A DNA stretch of 64,000 nucleotides from Streptomyces phaeofaciens (lineage in GTDB: Bacteria; Actinomycetota; Actinomycetes; Streptomycetales; Streptomycetaceae): contig NZ_BMSA01000017.1 in the NCBI RefSeq assembly GCF_014648915.1, forward strand, positions 124,001 to 188,000. The letters run 5' to 3'. A program made the translations under genes and the position numbers. The notes beneath the pieces are model-generated. The model was not told the origin of the DNA, did no database searches, and saw only the letters and a list, made by a program, of their open reading frames with translations. Position 1 is the first letter of the stretch, and each line of letters begins with the position of its first letter. Of this stretch, positions 51,090-58,618 are shown piece after piece.

Positions 51090-52421
51090 CTAGACGTAAC
51101 TCCGCTGGGGCGAGGGGCCCACCGCCGCCGCCACCGCGTCCGCCAACGGCCCCACCTCCCCCGCGGCCAGTGTCGAAACGGTGATCCGGATCGCCGCAGG
51201 AGCCGCCGAGCGGAACCGCGCGCCGGGCGCCACCGCCCACCCCGCGTGCAGCAACCGCGCGACAGCACCCGTCTCGTCCGGCACCGGGACCCACACGTTC
51301 ATCCCACTGCGCCCGTGCGCGGCGACCCCGCGCGCGGCCAGCGCACCGATGAGCGCGTCGCGCCGCTCCCGGTACGCGGCGGCCACCGCGGGTCCGTCCA
51401 CCGCCCCGTCCGCCCACAGCCGCGCCACCGCCCGCTGCATGAGCAGACTCACCCATCCCGGGCCCAGCCGCTGCCGCCCGCGCACCCGGTCGACGGTGAC
51501 GTCGTCCCCGGTCAGCACGGCGAGCCGCAGGTCGGGGCCGTACGCCTTGGCGACCGAGCGGACGAAGGCCCAGTGCCTGGTGACGCCGGCGAGGGGGGTC
51601 AGGGGGAGGTCGACGATGCCGTGGCCGTGGTCGTCCTCGATCAGCAGGGTGCCGGGGTGGTCGGCGAGGACGGCCCGCAGGGCACGGGCGCGGGCGGCGC
51701 TCACGGACGCGCCGGTGGGGTTCTGCGCCCGGTCGGTCACCAGCACGGCGCTCGCCCCGCCCTCCAGCGCGGCCCGCAGCCGCTCGGGCAGCGGTCCCTC
51801 GTCGTCGACGCCGACCGGGACCGTGCGCAGCCCGAGCGCCGGGACGAGGTCGAGCGTCCGGCCCCATCCGGGGTCCTCGACCACGACCCCGTCCCCCGGT
51901 CTGAGGTGGGCCGCGAGGACGCGTTCGACCGCGTCCAGCGAGCCCGAGGCCACGGTGAGCGGCCCGGCGGGCACCCCGTCGGCGTCGAGTCCGGCCCTGG
52001 CGAGGCGGGCCAGCTCGGGGTCCACGGGGTCGGCTCCGTACAGGACCGGCTCGCGGTCGCCCCGCTCGGCGGCCGCCGCGAACGCGCCGGCGAGCGGGGG
52101 CAGCAGGGCCGGGTCGGGGTTGCCGTCCGCCAGGTCGCGCACCCCCTCCGGCACGTCGACGCGCACCTTCTCCCGGCCGGTGGTGGCCGGCTTGGGCCGC
52201 ACCCGGCTGCCCCGCCGGCCATGGGTCTCGATGACCCCGCGCTCGCGCAGGGTGCGGTAGGCGGCCGCGACGGTGTTCGGGTTCACCCCGAGCGTGACCG
52301 CCAGTTCCCTCATCGGAGGCAGTGACTGGCCCGGTTCCAGGACGCCTTCGCCCACCGCGCGTTCGATGCTCGCGGAAATGTCCGCTGCACGCCGTCCGGT
52401 GATCCGATACTCTTCTAGCAC
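51090..52421 (-). CDS. MocR-type GntR regulator with aminotransferase-like domain
   Basis: 443 aa. The GntR winged helix is at residues 10-75 (LPPMRELAVTLGVNPNTVAAAYRTLRERGVIETHGRRGS). A fold-type I PLP domain follows, with NPDPALLPPLAGA, LVTDRAQNPTGA, and the PLP-binding Lys in VRSVAKAYGPDLRLA. MocR proteins sense PLP or related ligands. GTG 52421. It is divergent from a PPOX-fold gene, with an operator-like palindrome directly between them, so it probably regulates that gene. Confidence 0.92.
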   Translation of the reverse strand: MLEEYRITGRRAADISASIERAVGEGVLEPGQSLPPMRELAVTLGVNPNTVAAAYRTLRERGVIETHGRRGSRVRPKPATTGREKVRVDVPEGVRDLADGNPDPALLPPLAGAFAAAAERGDREPVLYGADPVDPELARLARAGLDADGVPAGPLTVASGSLDAVERVLAAHLRPGDGVVVEDPGWGRTLDLVPALGLRTVPVGVDDEGPLPERLRAALEGGASAVLVTDRAQNPTGASVSAARARALRAVLADHPGTLLIEDDHGHGIVDLPLTPLAGVTRHWAFVRSVAKAYGPDLRLAVLTGDDVTVDRVRGRQRLGPGWVSLLMQRAVARLWADGAVDGPAVAAAYRERRDALIGALAARGVAAHGRSGMNVWVPVPDETGAVARLLHAGWAVAPGARFRSAAPAAIRITVSTLAAGEVGPLADAVAAAVGPSPQRSYV

Positions 52422-52432
52422 AAAGCCAATTA

Positions 52433-52444
52433 TGCACTAGTGCA
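52433..52444. promoter_or_regulatory. Palindrome TGCACTAGTGCA between MocR and PPOX
   Basis: Perfect 12-bp palindrome, 12 bp before the PPOX start at 52457 and 11 bp before the MocR start. CTAG-x2-CAA also occurs as a direct repeat (CTAGCACAA, CTAGTGCAA), the arrangement MocR dimers use. Confidence 0.6.
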
Positions 52445-52456
52445 ATGGAGAACGCC

Positions 52457-53140
52457 ATGCAGGGGACCCAGGAGACGACGAACCGGCCCGCCGCCTACAC
52501 CCCGACCGACCGCACGGTCCCCACCCGGTCCGCGCAGAAGGCGTCGTACGACAAGGAGCTGGTGCACGCGATACTCGACGAGGGGTACGTCTGCCACCTG
52601 GGCTTCGTCCGCGACGGGGCGCCCGTGGTGCTGCCGACGCTGTACGGCCGGGTCGGCGAGACGCTCTATGTGCACGGCTCGACCGGCTCGCGGCCGCTGC
52701 GGATGACGGGGCAGGCCGACCCGGGGCTGCCGGTGTGCCTGACAGTGACGCACGTGGACGGTCTGGTCCTGGCCCGCTCGGCCTTCCACCACTCGATCAA
52801 CTACCGCTCGGTCGTGGTGCACGGCCTCGCGTACGACGTCACGGACCCGCAGGAGAAGCTCGCCGCGCTCGACGCCCTGGTCGACCACGTCGTCCCGGGC
52901 CGGGCCGCCGACTCCAGGCCCGCCAACAAGAAGGAGCTGGCCGCCACCGCGGTGATCCGCCTCGACCTGAACGAGGTCTCCGCCAAGACCCGCACCGGCG
53001 GGGTGAACGAAGAGCCCGAGGACCTCTCCCTCCCCCACTGGGCCGGCGTCGTCCCGCTGCTCAAGGGCTACGGCACCCCGCTCCCCGAGGCCGACCTCGC
53101 GCCGGGCACCGGGCTCCCGGACTACCTGGCGGTGCCGTGA
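52457..53140 (+). CDS. PPOX-fold flavin protein, target of MocR
   Basis: 227 aa from ATG 52457 (GGAGAA five bases upstream); ATG 52445 would place the palindrome inside the leader boundary. Split-barrel core: AILDEGYVCHLGFVRDGAPVVLPTLYGRVGETLYVHGSTGSRPL, then VLARSAFHHSINYRSVVVHG. This is the NimA-like pyridoxamine 5'-phosphate oxidase family. The stop overlaps the ATG of the PaiB gene by one base (TGATG). With MocR it may act in B6 metabolism or flavin-linked detoxification. Confidence 0.88.
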   Translation: MQGTQETTNRPAAYTPTDRTVPTRSAQKASYDKELVHAILDEGYVCHLGFVRDGAPVVLPTLYGRVGETLYVHGSTGSRPLRMTGQADPGLPVCLTVTHVDGLVLARSAFHHSINYRSVVVHGLAYDVTDPQEKLAALDALVDHVVPGRAADSRPANKKELAATAVIRLDLNEVSAKTRTGGVNEEPEDLSLPHWAGVVPLLKGYGTPLPEADLAPGTGLPDYLAVP

Positions 53141-53772
53141 TGCTCGTCCACCCCTGGGACGCCCCCCACGACGACGCCGAGTGGCAGGACTGGCTGTCGA
53201 CGCGCGACTTCGGCCAGCTCGCCGTCAACGGACCGCTCGGTGAGCCCCCGTTCGTCCAGCCGCTCCACTTCGCCTACGACCCCGGTCGCGGCGAGGCGGT
53301 CACCCATCTGGCCAGGCCCAACCCGCTGTGGTCCGCCCTGGAGGCGGAACCGGTGGTGCTGCTGAGCGTGGTCGACGACTACGTGTACGTGCCCGGCCCC
53401 TGGCAGGCGGCCCCGGACGGGCCCGCCGAGCACGGCACGCCCACGAGCTTCTACGCGGCCGTCCAGCTCCGGTGCACGGCGCGGATCGTGGACGACCCGG
53501 CCGCAAAGGCCGAGCTCCTCAACCGTCAGGTCGGGCACTTCCAGCCGGAGGGCGGCTCCGCCCGGGCGGCGGTGGGCGAGGCGCCGTACGGCCGGCTGCT
53601 CGCCGGGATCCGGGGCATCCGGCTGGAGGTGACCGGCGTACGGGCGAAGTTCAAGTACGCGAACCACCGGCCGGCCGAGGTGCGGGACCGGATCGCGGCC
53701 GGGCTGGCGGCGCGCGGCGGCCCCGGGGACCCGGCGGCACGCGCGCACCTGCTGCGGCGCTCCGGGGCGTGA
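53140..53772 (+). CDS. PaiB-family FMN-binding protein
   Basis: 210 aa. PaiB family, once described as a transcriptional repressor of sporulation proteases in Bacillus, with an FMN-binding split barrel. Visible are GPLGEPPFVQPLHFAYDP, VVLLSVVDDYVYVPGPW and the C-terminal GIRGIRLEVTGVRAKFKYANHRP. Start overlaps the preceding PPOX stop, so both are co-translated. Whether it regulates transcription here is unknown. Confidence 0.88.
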   Translation: MLVHPWDAPHDDAEWQDWLSTRDFGQLAVNGPLGEPPFVQPLHFAYDPGRGEAVTHLARPNPLWSALEAEPVVLLSVVDDYVYVPGPWQAAPDGPAEHGTPTSFYAAVQLRCTARIVDDPAAKAELLNRQVGHFQPEGGSARAAVGEAPYGRLLAGIRGIRLEVTGVRAKFKYANHRPAEVRDRIAAGLAARGGPGDPAARAHLLRRSGA

Positions 53773-53790
53773 CCCCCGGCCGCCGGTGGC

Positions 53791-54801
53791 TCAGACGGCG
53801 GTCTCGTGGGGCGAGGGCTCCCGTACGGCGGTGACGGCGACACCCGCCACCGGTTCCGGGGAGCCCTTGGCGGGCGTGGACGACTGGGCGATGAACGCGC
53901 CGAGGAGCACGACCGCCCCGCCCACGATCTGCGGCGCCGAGAGGTGCTCGCCGAGCAGGACCCACGCCAGGACGGTCGCGATGACCGCCTCCAGACAGGC
54001 CACGACACCGGCGACCTGCGGGGAGAGCCGGCGTACGGAGACCACGCCGGTCACATAGGCGACGACCGTGGCGACGAGCACGATCCAGGCCAGCAGCAGC
54101 CAGGCCGGGACATCGGTGCCGTTCATGTCGGCGCCGTGCGCGAGCACCGAGACGTCCATGCCCCACGGGCGGGCGACGACCGTCAGCACCAGGGCGCCGA
54201 CGAGCAGGCCGTACGCGATGACCCCGAGCGGGTCGGGGGCGTCGGCGCCGGAGTCGCTGCCCTGGTCGGAGAGGACGAAGTAGCCGACCTGGCAGCAGGC
54301 GGCGGCCAGCGCGAGGGCCAGGCCGAGGGCGTCGAAGCCCAGCCCCGACCAGATCTCGACCACGCAGGCGAGCCCGCCCACCGCGAGGACCACGCCGAGC
54401 GCGGCGGCCCGCGTCACCGGCCGGCGCTGCACGAACCGCACCCAGCCGAGCACCAGCGCGGGCGCGAGGTACTCCACGAGCAGCGCGACACCGACGGGTA
54501 TCCGGGACAGGGAGGCGAAGTAGAAGGCCTGGACCCCGGCCACGCCGAGCAGACCGAAGCCGGCGAGCAGCGCGGGGCGGCGGCGCACCAGCGCGCGGTG
54601 GCGCACGGCGAGCGGCAGCATCACCAGGGCCGCGCCGGTCACCCGTAGCCACACGACGTGCAGCGGGTCGAGGCCCGCCTCGATCAGCGGCTTGGCCGCG
54701 ACTCCGGATCCGCCGAAGGCGATGGCCGACCCGACCGCCAGACCGAGCCCGATGCCCTTTCCGCGGTTGCCCTGACTGCTCACAGAACTATGCACGGGCA
54801 C
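53791..54801 (-). CDS. EamA-family transporter
   Basis: 336 aa from GTG 54801; GTG 54783 is also possible and has no better ribosome site. Ten membrane helices: AVGSAIAFGGSGVAAKPLIEAGLDPLHVVWLRV at the start, then ALALAAACCQVGYFVLSDQG in the second half. The cytoplasmic tail is Ala/Pro-rich. It is the third EamA gene in the window. GTCAT/ATGAC elements at 54802-54832 upstream look operator-like. Convergent with PaiB. Confidence 0.88.
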   Translation of the reverse strand: MPVHSSVSSQGNRGKGIGLGLAVGSAIAFGGSGVAAKPLIEAGLDPLHVVWLRVTGAALVMLPLAVRHRALVRRRPALLAGFGLLGVAGVQAFYFASLSRIPVGVALLVEYLAPALVLGWVRFVQRRPVTRAAALGVVLAVGGLACVVEIWSGLGFDALGLALALAAACCQVGYFVLSDQGSDSGADAPDPLGVIAYGLLVGALVLTVVARPWGMDVSVLAHGADMNGTDVPAWLLLAWIVLVATVVAYVTGVVSVRRLSPQVAGVVACLEAVIATVLAWVLLGEHLSAPQIVGGAVVLLGAFIAQSSTPAKGSPEPVAGVAVTAVREPSPHETAV

Positions 54802-54874
54802 ATGATGACAGGCGATGACATGAGCGTCATCCCCGTTGACACCTGTCTCACCGGCTGGACCCGCGCCGGAACGC

Positions 54875-55573
54875 TCAGTAGGGGACGGCGTCACCGTCCC
54901 CGGCACAGTCCTGCGCGGGCCGCTCGACGCGGGCGCGCAGTTCGTACACGTCGACGCCGGCGCGGGTGAGGACCTCGACGGCCCGCGCCTGCGGATCGAC
55001 GACGATCGCCACGAGGAGATCGACACCGCGGGCCGGGGCGGGGCCGCGCAGGGCGGCCCGCTCGCAGGCGTGCTCCAGCGCGGCCGCGGCCAGCGGCGAG
55101 AATCCCTCGACGGCGGTCACGGCCGGGGCGGCGGGCAGCACACCGGCCTCCGGCACCACGGGCAGGGCGCCCGCCTCGGCGACCGCGGGCAGACCACCGG
55201 CCTCCGCGACCACAGGAAGCACTCCGGCCTCCGCGACGGCGGGCAGGGCACCGGCCTCCGCGACGACGGGCAGGGCGCCGGAGTCCTCGACCCCGCTCTG
55301 CCAGCGCAGGCCGTAGCCGATGCTGCGCTGCACGAGGTAGCCGAGCAGCCGGGCGATCTGGGGCCCGCCGTCGAAGGCGGCGCGCACCTGGGGGTCGTGT
55401 TCGAGGAGCGAGTGCAGGAGATGGGCCGTGTCGATCTGCCGGTCCCCGTCCCTGAGTGCCCGGCGGCGCGCGGCCGCCACCGCCGCCGCGGGCTCGGCAC
55501 CGAGCCTGGGGTCGTCGTCCGAACCGTGGGGCGCCCGTTCATGGGTCGACTGCCGGGGGATACGGGGTTGCAC
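54875..55573 (-). CDS. Clp-N (ClpC-like repeat) domain protein with internal 9-aa repeats
   Basis: 232 aa from GTG 55573. Residues 20-90 resemble a Clp_N repeat half (AEPAAAVAAARRRALRDGDRQIDTAHLLHSLLEHD). A second half follows near the end (AAAALEHACERAALRGP, GVDLLVAIVVDPQARAVEVLTRAGVDVYELRAR). Between them is an inserted stretch of about 54 residues built from six 9-residue units such as EAGALPAVA. No ATPase modules, so it is a stand-alone adaptor-like protein. The insertion is encoded by a 27-bp tandem repeat. Confidence 0.8.
   Translation of the reverse strand: MQPRIPRQSTHERAPHGSDDDPRLGAEPAAAVAAARRRALRDGDRQIDTAHLLHSLLEHDPQVRAAFDGGPQIARLLGYLVQRSIGYGLRWQSGVEDSGALPVVAEAGALPAVAEAGVLPVVAEAGGLPAVAEAGALPVVPEAGVLPAAPAVTAVEGFSPLAAAALEHACERAALRGPAPARGVDLLVAIVVDPQARAVEVLTRAGVDVYELRARVERPAQDCAGDGDAVPY
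55134..55283 (-). repeat. 27-bp tandem repeat, five to six copies, inside the Clp-N gene
   Basis: Units begin at 55134, 55161, 55188, 55215, 55242 and partly 55269, pattern GGCAG(G/A/C)(G/A)C(A/G)CC(G/C)GCCTC near the start of each on the plus strand. They encode variable EAG-x-LP-x-V-A units and lie between the two halves of the domain. Confidence 0.9.
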
Positions 55574-55885
55574 ATCCCCCACCCCATCAGTCCCGGCGGG
55601 CCGGGGCATCCCCGCCGGGAACCATTTCGGCGTCCCACGCAGAGCGGACCGGGCCGGCCGGAATCTCCTCCTTACGGAGGAGATCAGGCCGTTCACCTCT
55701 CGGGGGCGCGCGCCGCCTTGCGCCACGCGCCTGCGGCACGCTCCTGCGGCCCGGCCACCGTCGGCCGACAGCCCACCGGCATACCTGACGGTTCATCAGT
55801 ATTGAATGTTGGCGGCCTTGGGGCTACTTTCCGCGACGACGCAGGACGACGCAGCCGGAGTTGCCCGACACGAAGAGGTGGTCGC
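55574..55885. other. Divergent promoter region, Clp-N protein / SRPBCC
   Basis: 312 bp, no gene supported. CTGACGG-T-TCATCAG at about 55788-55802 is an imperfect dyad, and GAATGTTGGCGG follows, so the SRPBCC promoter probably lies there. The left part is GC-rich and plain. Confidence 0.4.
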
Positions 55886-56314
55886 ATGGCCGAAGTCAGC
55901 GCGGAGGCACGCATCCAGGCACCGGCCGAGAAGGTGTGGGCCCAGCTCACCGACTGGCCGGCGTACGGGGAGTGGAACGCGACCCACACCAACTTCCCGC
56001 AGGGCGGCCCCGAGGCCCTGGAGGTGGGTGCGACCTTCCAGGAGAACATGAAGCTGATGGGCTTCCCGGCCGAGGTCGAGTGGACGGTCGCGGAGCTGGA
56101 ACCGGCCCGGGTGCTGGCCATCCGCGGCAAGGGCCCGATGGCGGTGAACGTCGCCACGCGCTACACCCTCACACCCGACGGCGACGCCACGACCGTCCGC
56201 ATCGACGGCGAGTTCACGGGCGCGGCCGTGTCGCTGATGGCGGGCAAGCTGAAGGACTCCGGCACGGCCGCCCTGAACGAGTCGCTGCGCAAGCTGGGCG
56301 GCCTGGTGGGCTGA
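55886..56314 (+). CDS. SRPBCC/CoxG-like (polyketide-cyclase-fold) protein
   Basis: 142 aa. The START-like fold opens with SAEARIQAPAEKVWAQLTDWPAYGEWNATHTNFP and continues EVEWTVAELEPARVLAIRGKGPM, closing with a long C-terminal helix (LMAGKLKDSGTAALNESLRKLGG) typical of hydrophobic-ligand binders. ATG 55886 after GAAGAGGTG. Followed 51 bp later by a strong bidirectional terminator. Confidence 0.85.
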   Translation: MAEVSAEARIQAPAEKVWAQLTDWPAYGEWNATHTNFPQGGPEALEVGATFQENMKLMGFPAEVEWTVAELEPARVLAIRGKGPMAVNVATRYTLTPDGDATTVRIDGEFTGAAVSLMAGKLKDSGTAALNESLRKLGGLVG

Positions 56315-56365
56315 CCGCGGCCGTGGCGCCGGGCGCCCCCCGCGGACCGGCGCGTCCGGCCGTAC

Positions 56366-56403
56366 GCGAAGGCGCCCGCGGATCGTTCCGCGGGCGCCTT
56401 CGC
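56366..56403. terminator. Perfect 17-bp hairpin between SRPBCC and PadR genes
   Basis: GCGAAGGCGCCCGCGGA, a 4-nt loop TCGT, then the exact inverse. The two genes converge on it, so it can serve both strands. It is the longest perfect stem I saw in the window. Confidence 0.85.
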
Positions 56404-56426
56404 CGCCGTGGCACGGCGGGGGTCCG

Positions 56427-57077
56427 TCAGTCCTCGTCGGCGAGGATCAGGTACAGCTTCTTGCGGGCCTCGTTGATGACCGCGAGGGCCTTGTCGCGCT
56501 GTTCCTTGCTGCCGGTCTTCCAGACCTGGCCGAAGGCCTCCATCAGACCGAAGCCGGCCTGGCGGATCTCGCCGAGCGCCTCCCAGTCGACCCCGCGACC
56601 GGCCTCCTCCCAGGGGGCGTCCGGGCCCTCCTCGGCGGCCGTGCGGCCCTCGTCGGTGAGCGCGAACAGCTTCTTGCCGCCTTCGCTCTCACTCCTGATC
56701 AGACCCTCGTCCTCCAGGAGCTGGAGGGTGGGGTACACCGAGCCCGGGCTGGGCTTCCACGCCCCGCCGCTGCGCTCGGCGATCTCCTGGATCATCTCGT
56801 AGCCGTGCATCGGCCGGTCCTTGAGCAGGGCCAGGATCGAGGCCCGTACGTCACCGCGCCGCGCCCTCCCCCTGGGTCCGCCACGCCCTCGTCCGCCCCA
56901 GGGGCCGGGGCCGAAGCCCGGTCCGAAGCCGCCGGGTCCACCGGGACCGAAGCCCGGTCCGCCCGGACCACCCGGACCGAAGGGCCCGAAGGCCGCGCGC
57001 CCGCCCTCGAAGCCACCCCGGCCACGCCGGAAGGGGCCGTCCTGTCCATGTCCACGCTCGTATCCGTGGGTACGCAT
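56427..57077 (-). CDS. PadR-family regulator with Gly/Phe/Pro-rich N-terminus
   Basis: 216 aa from ATG 57077 (GGAG upstream). Residues 10-70 are low-complexity, with motifs such as GGFGPGF and FGPGG repeated. The PadR winged helix is at about residues 75-150 (RASILALLKDRPMHGYEMIQEIAERSGGAWKPSPGSVYPTLQLLEDEGLI), and a helical dimerisation region ends the chain. The target is likely its own promoter, where a CGATATATCG palindrome lies, and a transporter elsewhere. Confidence 0.92.
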   Translation of the reverse strand: MRTHGYERGHGQDGPFRRGRGGFEGGRAAFGPFGPGGPGGPGFGPGGPGGFGPGFGPGPWGGRGRGGPRGRARRGDVRASILALLKDRPMHGYEMIQEIAERSGGAWKPSPGSVYPTLQLLEDEGLIRSESEGGKKLFALTDEGRTAAEEGPDAPWEEAGRGVDWEALGEIRQAGFGLMEAFGQVWKTGSKEQRDKALAVINEARKKLYLILADED

Positions 57078-57124
57078 CGCCACCACTCCATTCATTCGAT
57101 CGTTGATCTGTCGCGATGCGTCAA

Positions 57125-57134
57125 CGATATATCG
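57125..57134. promoter_or_regulatory. PadR operator candidate CGATATATCG
   Basis: Perfect 10-bp AT-centred palindrome, 48 bp upstream of the PadR start. In a very GC-rich background an AT-rich palindrome is notable, and PadR proteins often bind such sites to repress themselves. Confidence 0.6.
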
Positions 57135-57251
57135 GAATAGTTCGCCTGACAAGGCTCCGATCCCGGCCGCCCCGCACACGGCCGCCGGCCGCGCACCGTG
57201 CGAGCGGCGACCGGCACCGAGCGGCCCTGTGCGCCCTGAGAGGATCAGGGC

Positions 57252-57641
57252 ATGGCGGACTCACGCATGCAGATCAATGCCCTCATCGTCGATGCCACCG
57301 ACCCTGAGCGGCTTGCCGCGTTCTGGTCCGAGTTGCTCGGCCGGCCGGTCGTGGGCCGCATGGGGCCCTACGTATGGCTTCAGCGCGAGAACGGCCTGGG
57401 CCTGGGCTTCCAGCGCACCGGCGAACCCAAGTCCGGGAAGAACCGCATGCACTTCGACGTCACCTCACCCGACCCGCTCACGGAGCAACAGCGTGTCGAG
57501 GCGCTCGGCGGGCGCCGACTGGAGGAGTACGACGCCGGCGGGTTCCTGGTGATGGCGGATCCCGAGGGCAATGAGTTCTGCGTCATCCCCGAAGGCCCCT
57601 TCGAACTCGACGACGAGGGACGCGCGGACTACCTCGTCTGA
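57252..57641 (+). CDS. VOC-family (glyoxalase-fold) protein
   Basis: 129 aa, a single vicinal-oxygen-chelate domain. The opening INALIVDATDPERLAAFWSELLGRPVVGRMG is the standard first beta-alpha-beta unit; FLVMADPEGNEFCVIP gives the conserved closing motif. Metal-ligand positions are incomplete, so it may be a binding protein rather than an enzyme. ATG 57252, no strong ribosome site. Confidence 0.88.
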   Translation: MADSRMQINALIVDATDPERLAAFWSELLGRPVVGRMGPYVWLQRENGLGLGFQRTGEPKSGKNRMHFDVTSPDPLTEQQRVEALGGRRLEEYDAGGFLVMADPEGNEFCVIPEGPFELDDEGRADYLV

Positions 57642-57740
57642 CCGGCCTGCTGCCAAGCCCCAGCGCCGTACGCAGTGGTCAACGGCCACCGGCGACGCCC
57701 CCGCCACGGCCGCCGGCAACGCCCCGCCTAGGCTGCGGAC

Positions 57741-58520
57741 ATGGACTCGCAGAGCTACCTCTCCGAACTGTTCTCGCTGGACGGCCGGGTCGCCGTGGTG
57801 ACGGGCGGCAGCTCCGGCATCGGCCGGGCCGTCGCCGGAGCGCTGGCACGGGCGGGGGCGAGCGTGGTGATCGTGGCGCGCCGGGAAACGGAACTGGCCG
57901 CCGCGGTCGAAGAGCTGACGAAGGACGGCTGCCGGGCGGCCTGGGCGAGCGCCGACCTGGGCACCCGCGAGGGAGTGCGCGCGGCGGCGGAGCGGGCGGC
58001 CGAGCCGTTCGGCGAGCCCGACATCCTCGTCAACAGCGCGGGGATCAACCTGCGACCGCCGCTGGACGAGCTGGGCGACGACGTCTGGGACGCGACGATG
58101 GCGGTGAACCTCGAGGCACCCCATCTGCTGGGCCGGCGGTTCGGCCCCGGCATGGCCGAGCGGGGCTTCGGGCGGATCATCCACATCACCTCCCAGCAGG
58201 CCCACCGGGCGTTCGTGCAGAGCGGCGCCTACGGTGTCTCCAAGGGCGCGCTGGAGTCGCTCGCCCGCTCCCAGGCCGAGGCGTGGTCGTCGCACGGTGT
58301 CACCTGCAACACGCTGGTGCCCGGCTTCGTCATGACGCCGCTCAACGCGCGGCTGTCGTCCGACCCGGAGCGGGTGGCGGCGCTGGCCGCGCGCACGATG
58401 GTCGGCCGCAACGGCCTGGCCGGGGACTTCGCCGGGGCGGCGGTGTTCCTGGCGAGCCGGGCCTCCGGCTATGTCACCGGGCAGTCGATCTTCGTCGACG
58501 GCGGCTTCTCGGTCCACTGA
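57741..58520 (+). CDS. Short-chain dehydrogenase/reductase
   Basis: 259 aa classical SDR. Cofactor loop TGGSSGIGRA, LVNSAG in place of NNAG, catalytic Ser in IIHITSQQAHRA, and Tyr-Lys in YGVSKGALE. The start (DSQSYLSELFSLDGRVAVVTGG) has the usual extra helix. The Arg-Arg after strand 2 (VARRETEL) suggests NADPH. Its closest kin are gluconate-5-dehydrogenase-like SDRs. It lies 98 bp upstream of the SulP gene. Confidence 0.9.
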   Translation: MDSQSYLSELFSLDGRVAVVTGGSSGIGRAVAGALARAGASVVIVARRETELAAAVEELTKDGCRAAWASADLGTREGVRAAAERAAEPFGEPDILVNSAGINLRPPLDELGDDVWDATMAVNLEAPHLLGRRFGPGMAERGFGRIIHITSQQAHRAFVQSGAYGVSKGALESLARSQAEAWSSHGVTCNTLVPGFVMTPLNARLSSDPERVAALAARTMVGRNGLAGDFAGAAVFLASRASGYVTGQSIFVDGGFSVH

Positions 58521-58618
58521 GCCGCGGTGCCCGCGCCCGGCACGGGGCGCGGGCTGCCGCAGGGGCCGGGCCCGGCGTGCGACGGTTCGCAGGGAGACGT
58601 GACGGGGAAGGAGGGCCG

